A stretch of 40,440 bases of DNA, taken from IMG/VR virus record IMGVR_UViG_3300009431_000051, positions 1-40,440 of that record, one strand, 5' to 3'. Shown here piece after piece: positions 39,669 to 40,440 of this stretch; position 1 is the stretch's first letter, and each line of letters opens with the position of its first letter. Origin of the DNA: a virus. Under the pieces are notes generated by a model. That model ran no database searches, was not told where the DNA came from, and worked only from the letters and a program-made list of their open reading frames with translations. The position numbers were made by a program, and so were the translations under genes.

Positions 39669-39953
39669 CTAACCTCTAACCTTAATTAAAATAAAATCCA
39701 GCACACCGCAAGCAAGTAGAATTACATACTTAACAATTGCAGCGGCTACAAATAAAAAACCGATACCAATAAGATAGCCAACTATAAACATTGGGTCTTG
39801 AAAGTTATGCTCACTAATTAGCTTGCCTGTCTCACCGCCGAACCAGTCAAGGCCAGGCGGATAAATCCAGTTTAGTATTAGTGGTAATGATGCAAATATC
39901 ATTGCTATACCGGTTATAAAATCTAGTGCTATTTTTGCGCTGTTGTATATCAT
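39669..39953 (-). CDS. Membrane protein (94 aa)
   Basis: The ATG at 39953 overlaps the previous stop (TGATG). There are two or three membrane segments (ALDFITGIAMIFASLPLILN, FIVGYLIGIGFLFVAAAIV and VILLACGVLDFILI). It is the second gene of the early leftward operon, possibly acting on the host envelope. Family unknown. Confidence 0.55.
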   Translation of the reverse strand: MIYNSAKIALDFITGIAMIFASLPLILNWIYPPGLDWFGGETGKLISEHNFQDPMFIVGYLIGIGFLFVAAAIVKYVILLACGVLDFILIKVRG

Positions 39954-40261
39954 CACTCATCCCTTGCGCGTTTAAGTAGTGGGTCAATGTTTTCTTCAAC
40001 CCAACCATAAAGATGGGGGTCGCAAATCGGCATGTTTAAAATGTGCCTTTTTATTGTCTCTAGAGCGTCATACATATCAGCATGAGTTTGAAATAAGCTT
40101 GAGGAAAAATCCTCTATGAATTCGCGCCACGCCATATCTCTTTCTACTACATCTTCCGCACTTCTGGCTAATTCTGCTGGGCAATCTTTACCAGGCGCAA
40201 GCATTCCGGTCTTCTTGTAAAACCGATCTGCCATGTATTCAAATCTTTCGTTTGCGTTCAT
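39953..40261 (-). CDS. Early protein (102 aa), first gene of leftward operon
   Basis: This soluble helical protein begins NERFEYMADRFYKKTGMLAP with GKDCP, a pattern (ERF--MA--F---TG-[ML]APGKD) shared by small phage proteins of unknown role. AGGAGGT gives one of the strongest ribosome sites in the window, and the leftward early promoter lies just upstream, so it should be made early and in quantity. It could be a host-takeover protein. Confidence 0.6.
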   Translation of the reverse strand: MNANERFEYMADRFYKKTGMLAPGKDCPAELARSAEDVVERDMAWREFIEDFSSSLFQTHADMYDALETIKRHILNMPICDPHLYGWVEENIDPLLKRARDE

Positions 40262-40286
40262 CTTTACCTCCTAATTAAGTTGCGTT

Positions 40287-40299
40287 AACTGTATCAGTT
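40287..40299. promoter_or_regulatory. Palindromic operator candidate in the early control region
   Basis: AACTG-TAT-CAGTT is a perfect inverted repeat with a 3-bp centre. It covers the -10 box of the leftward early promoter (ACTGTA at 40288-40293, TACAGT on the - strand). Next to it lies a tandem GTTGATT GTTGATT (40297-40310). This fits an operator for a small repressor, for example the HTH protein encoded at 89. The binding partner is inferred. Confidence 0.45.
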
Positions 40300-40316
40300 G
40301 ATTGTTGATTGTGCAA
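40288..40316 (-). promoter_or_regulatory. Leftward early promoter
   Basis: On the - strand TTGCAC (40316-40311) is followed after 17 bp by TACAGT (40293-40288), with an upstream TG that makes an extended -10. The first gene of the leftward operon starts at 40261. This is a sigma70-like promoter seen directly in the sequence; activity is inferred. Confidence 0.6.
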
Positions 40317-40329
40317 TATAAAATATAAT
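40302..40329 (+). promoter_or_regulatory. Rightward early promoter
   Basis: TTGTTG (40302-40307), a 16-bp spacer and TATAAT (40324-40329) precede the HTH gene, which starts about 80 bp further on after circular closure. It overlaps the -35 box of the leftward promoter, so the two polymerases would compete, as in phage switch regions. Confidence 0.5.
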
Positions 40330-40440
40330 TAATTTATTTACTAAATACACTTTACTTTTATACCAGCTATGCTAAAGTTCACTCATCTAAACAGAAGCTG
40401 GAGATTGAAATGAAGTTAGATGATGAGCGAATTAGAGAGA
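40322..40440. repeat. Terminal direct repeat, second copy
   Basis: This is the second copy of bases 1-119. It carries a duplicate start of the HTH gene (ATG at 40410) that runs off the end, so it should not be counted as a second gene. Confidence 0.9.

Noticed and set aside
1-40440. CRISPR array, insertion sequence, integrase or attachment site
   Set aside because: No spaced repeats of CRISPR type, no transposase or recombinase motifs and no tRNA-end duplication were seen.

Overview
The window is a complete small-phage genome read once around a circle: the last 119 bases (40322-40440) repeat the first 119, so the unique sequence is about 40,321 bp. The virion genes identify a P22-like short-tailed phage. 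They are a coat protein with P22 gp5 features, a roughly 700-residue P22-type portal, scaffold, tail factors like gp4 and gp10, a coiled-coil tail needle, three ejection-type proteins and a tailspike with a P22-type head-binding domain. The DNA is AT-rich, and its promoters, Shine-Dalgarno sites and protein relatives suggest a marine-type gammaproteobacterial host (Vibrio, Pseudoalteromonas or Shewanella-like); the host is an inference. No integrase or partition gene is visible.

Layout. (1) 1-2.7 kb, + strand: an early recombination operon with a small HTH protein, a Rad52/ERF-like annealing protein, a coiled-coil partner and an SSB. It ends in back-to-back hairpin terminators that face the late operon. 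(2) 2.7-11.9 kb, - strand: tail and ejection genes (gp10, needle, GNAT-like, gp7-, gp20- and gp16-like proteins, tailspike). (3) 11.9-16.9 kb, mostly + strand: small membrane proteins, two tiny DNA-binding-type proteins, dUTPase and a lysozyme-like endolysin, with one lone - strand basic protein and a structured non-coding region at 16.1-16.35 kb. (4) 16.9-25.3 kb, - strand: two very large fibre genes, the upstream one with a folded RNA leader, and four small genes. (5) 25.46-26.5 kb: one + strand gene of unknown function. (6) 26.5-33.9 kb, - strand: gp4-like factor, coat, scaffold, portal, terminase. (7) 34.27-34.61 kb, - strand: a promoter-to-terminator non-coding RNA holding a tRNA-like domain. 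(8) 34.7-40.3 kb, - strand: replication and modification genes (NinB-like, RusA, HNH, Mom-like, DnaB helicase, initiator) and small early membrane proteins.

How it works together. Early divergent promoters around 40.29-40.33 kb fire the recombination operon rightward and the early leftward genes. The initiator and the DnaB helicase recruit host polymerases (no phage DNA polymerase is seen). A cluster of TGGGTT repeats inside the initiator gene looks like an origin. The Rad52-like protein, SSB, RusA and HNH enzymes process recombination intermediates, and the Mom-like enzyme probably hypermodifies adenines against restriction. A repeated half-site, TATARCTAAA, often palindromic around TGCA, lies upstream of the scaffold/coat operon, both non-coding RNAs and the 25.4-kb divergent genes, and looks like the site of one phage regulator.

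Most unusual: two folded RNA loci on the - strand (16.1-16.37 and 34.27-34.63 kb) sharing the promoter core TTTGCTATAAT, the first with several mutually crossing complementary segments; a possible RNA switch in the fibre leader; and two broken genes (RusA with TGA for an expected Trp, SSB with its acidic tip in another frame).
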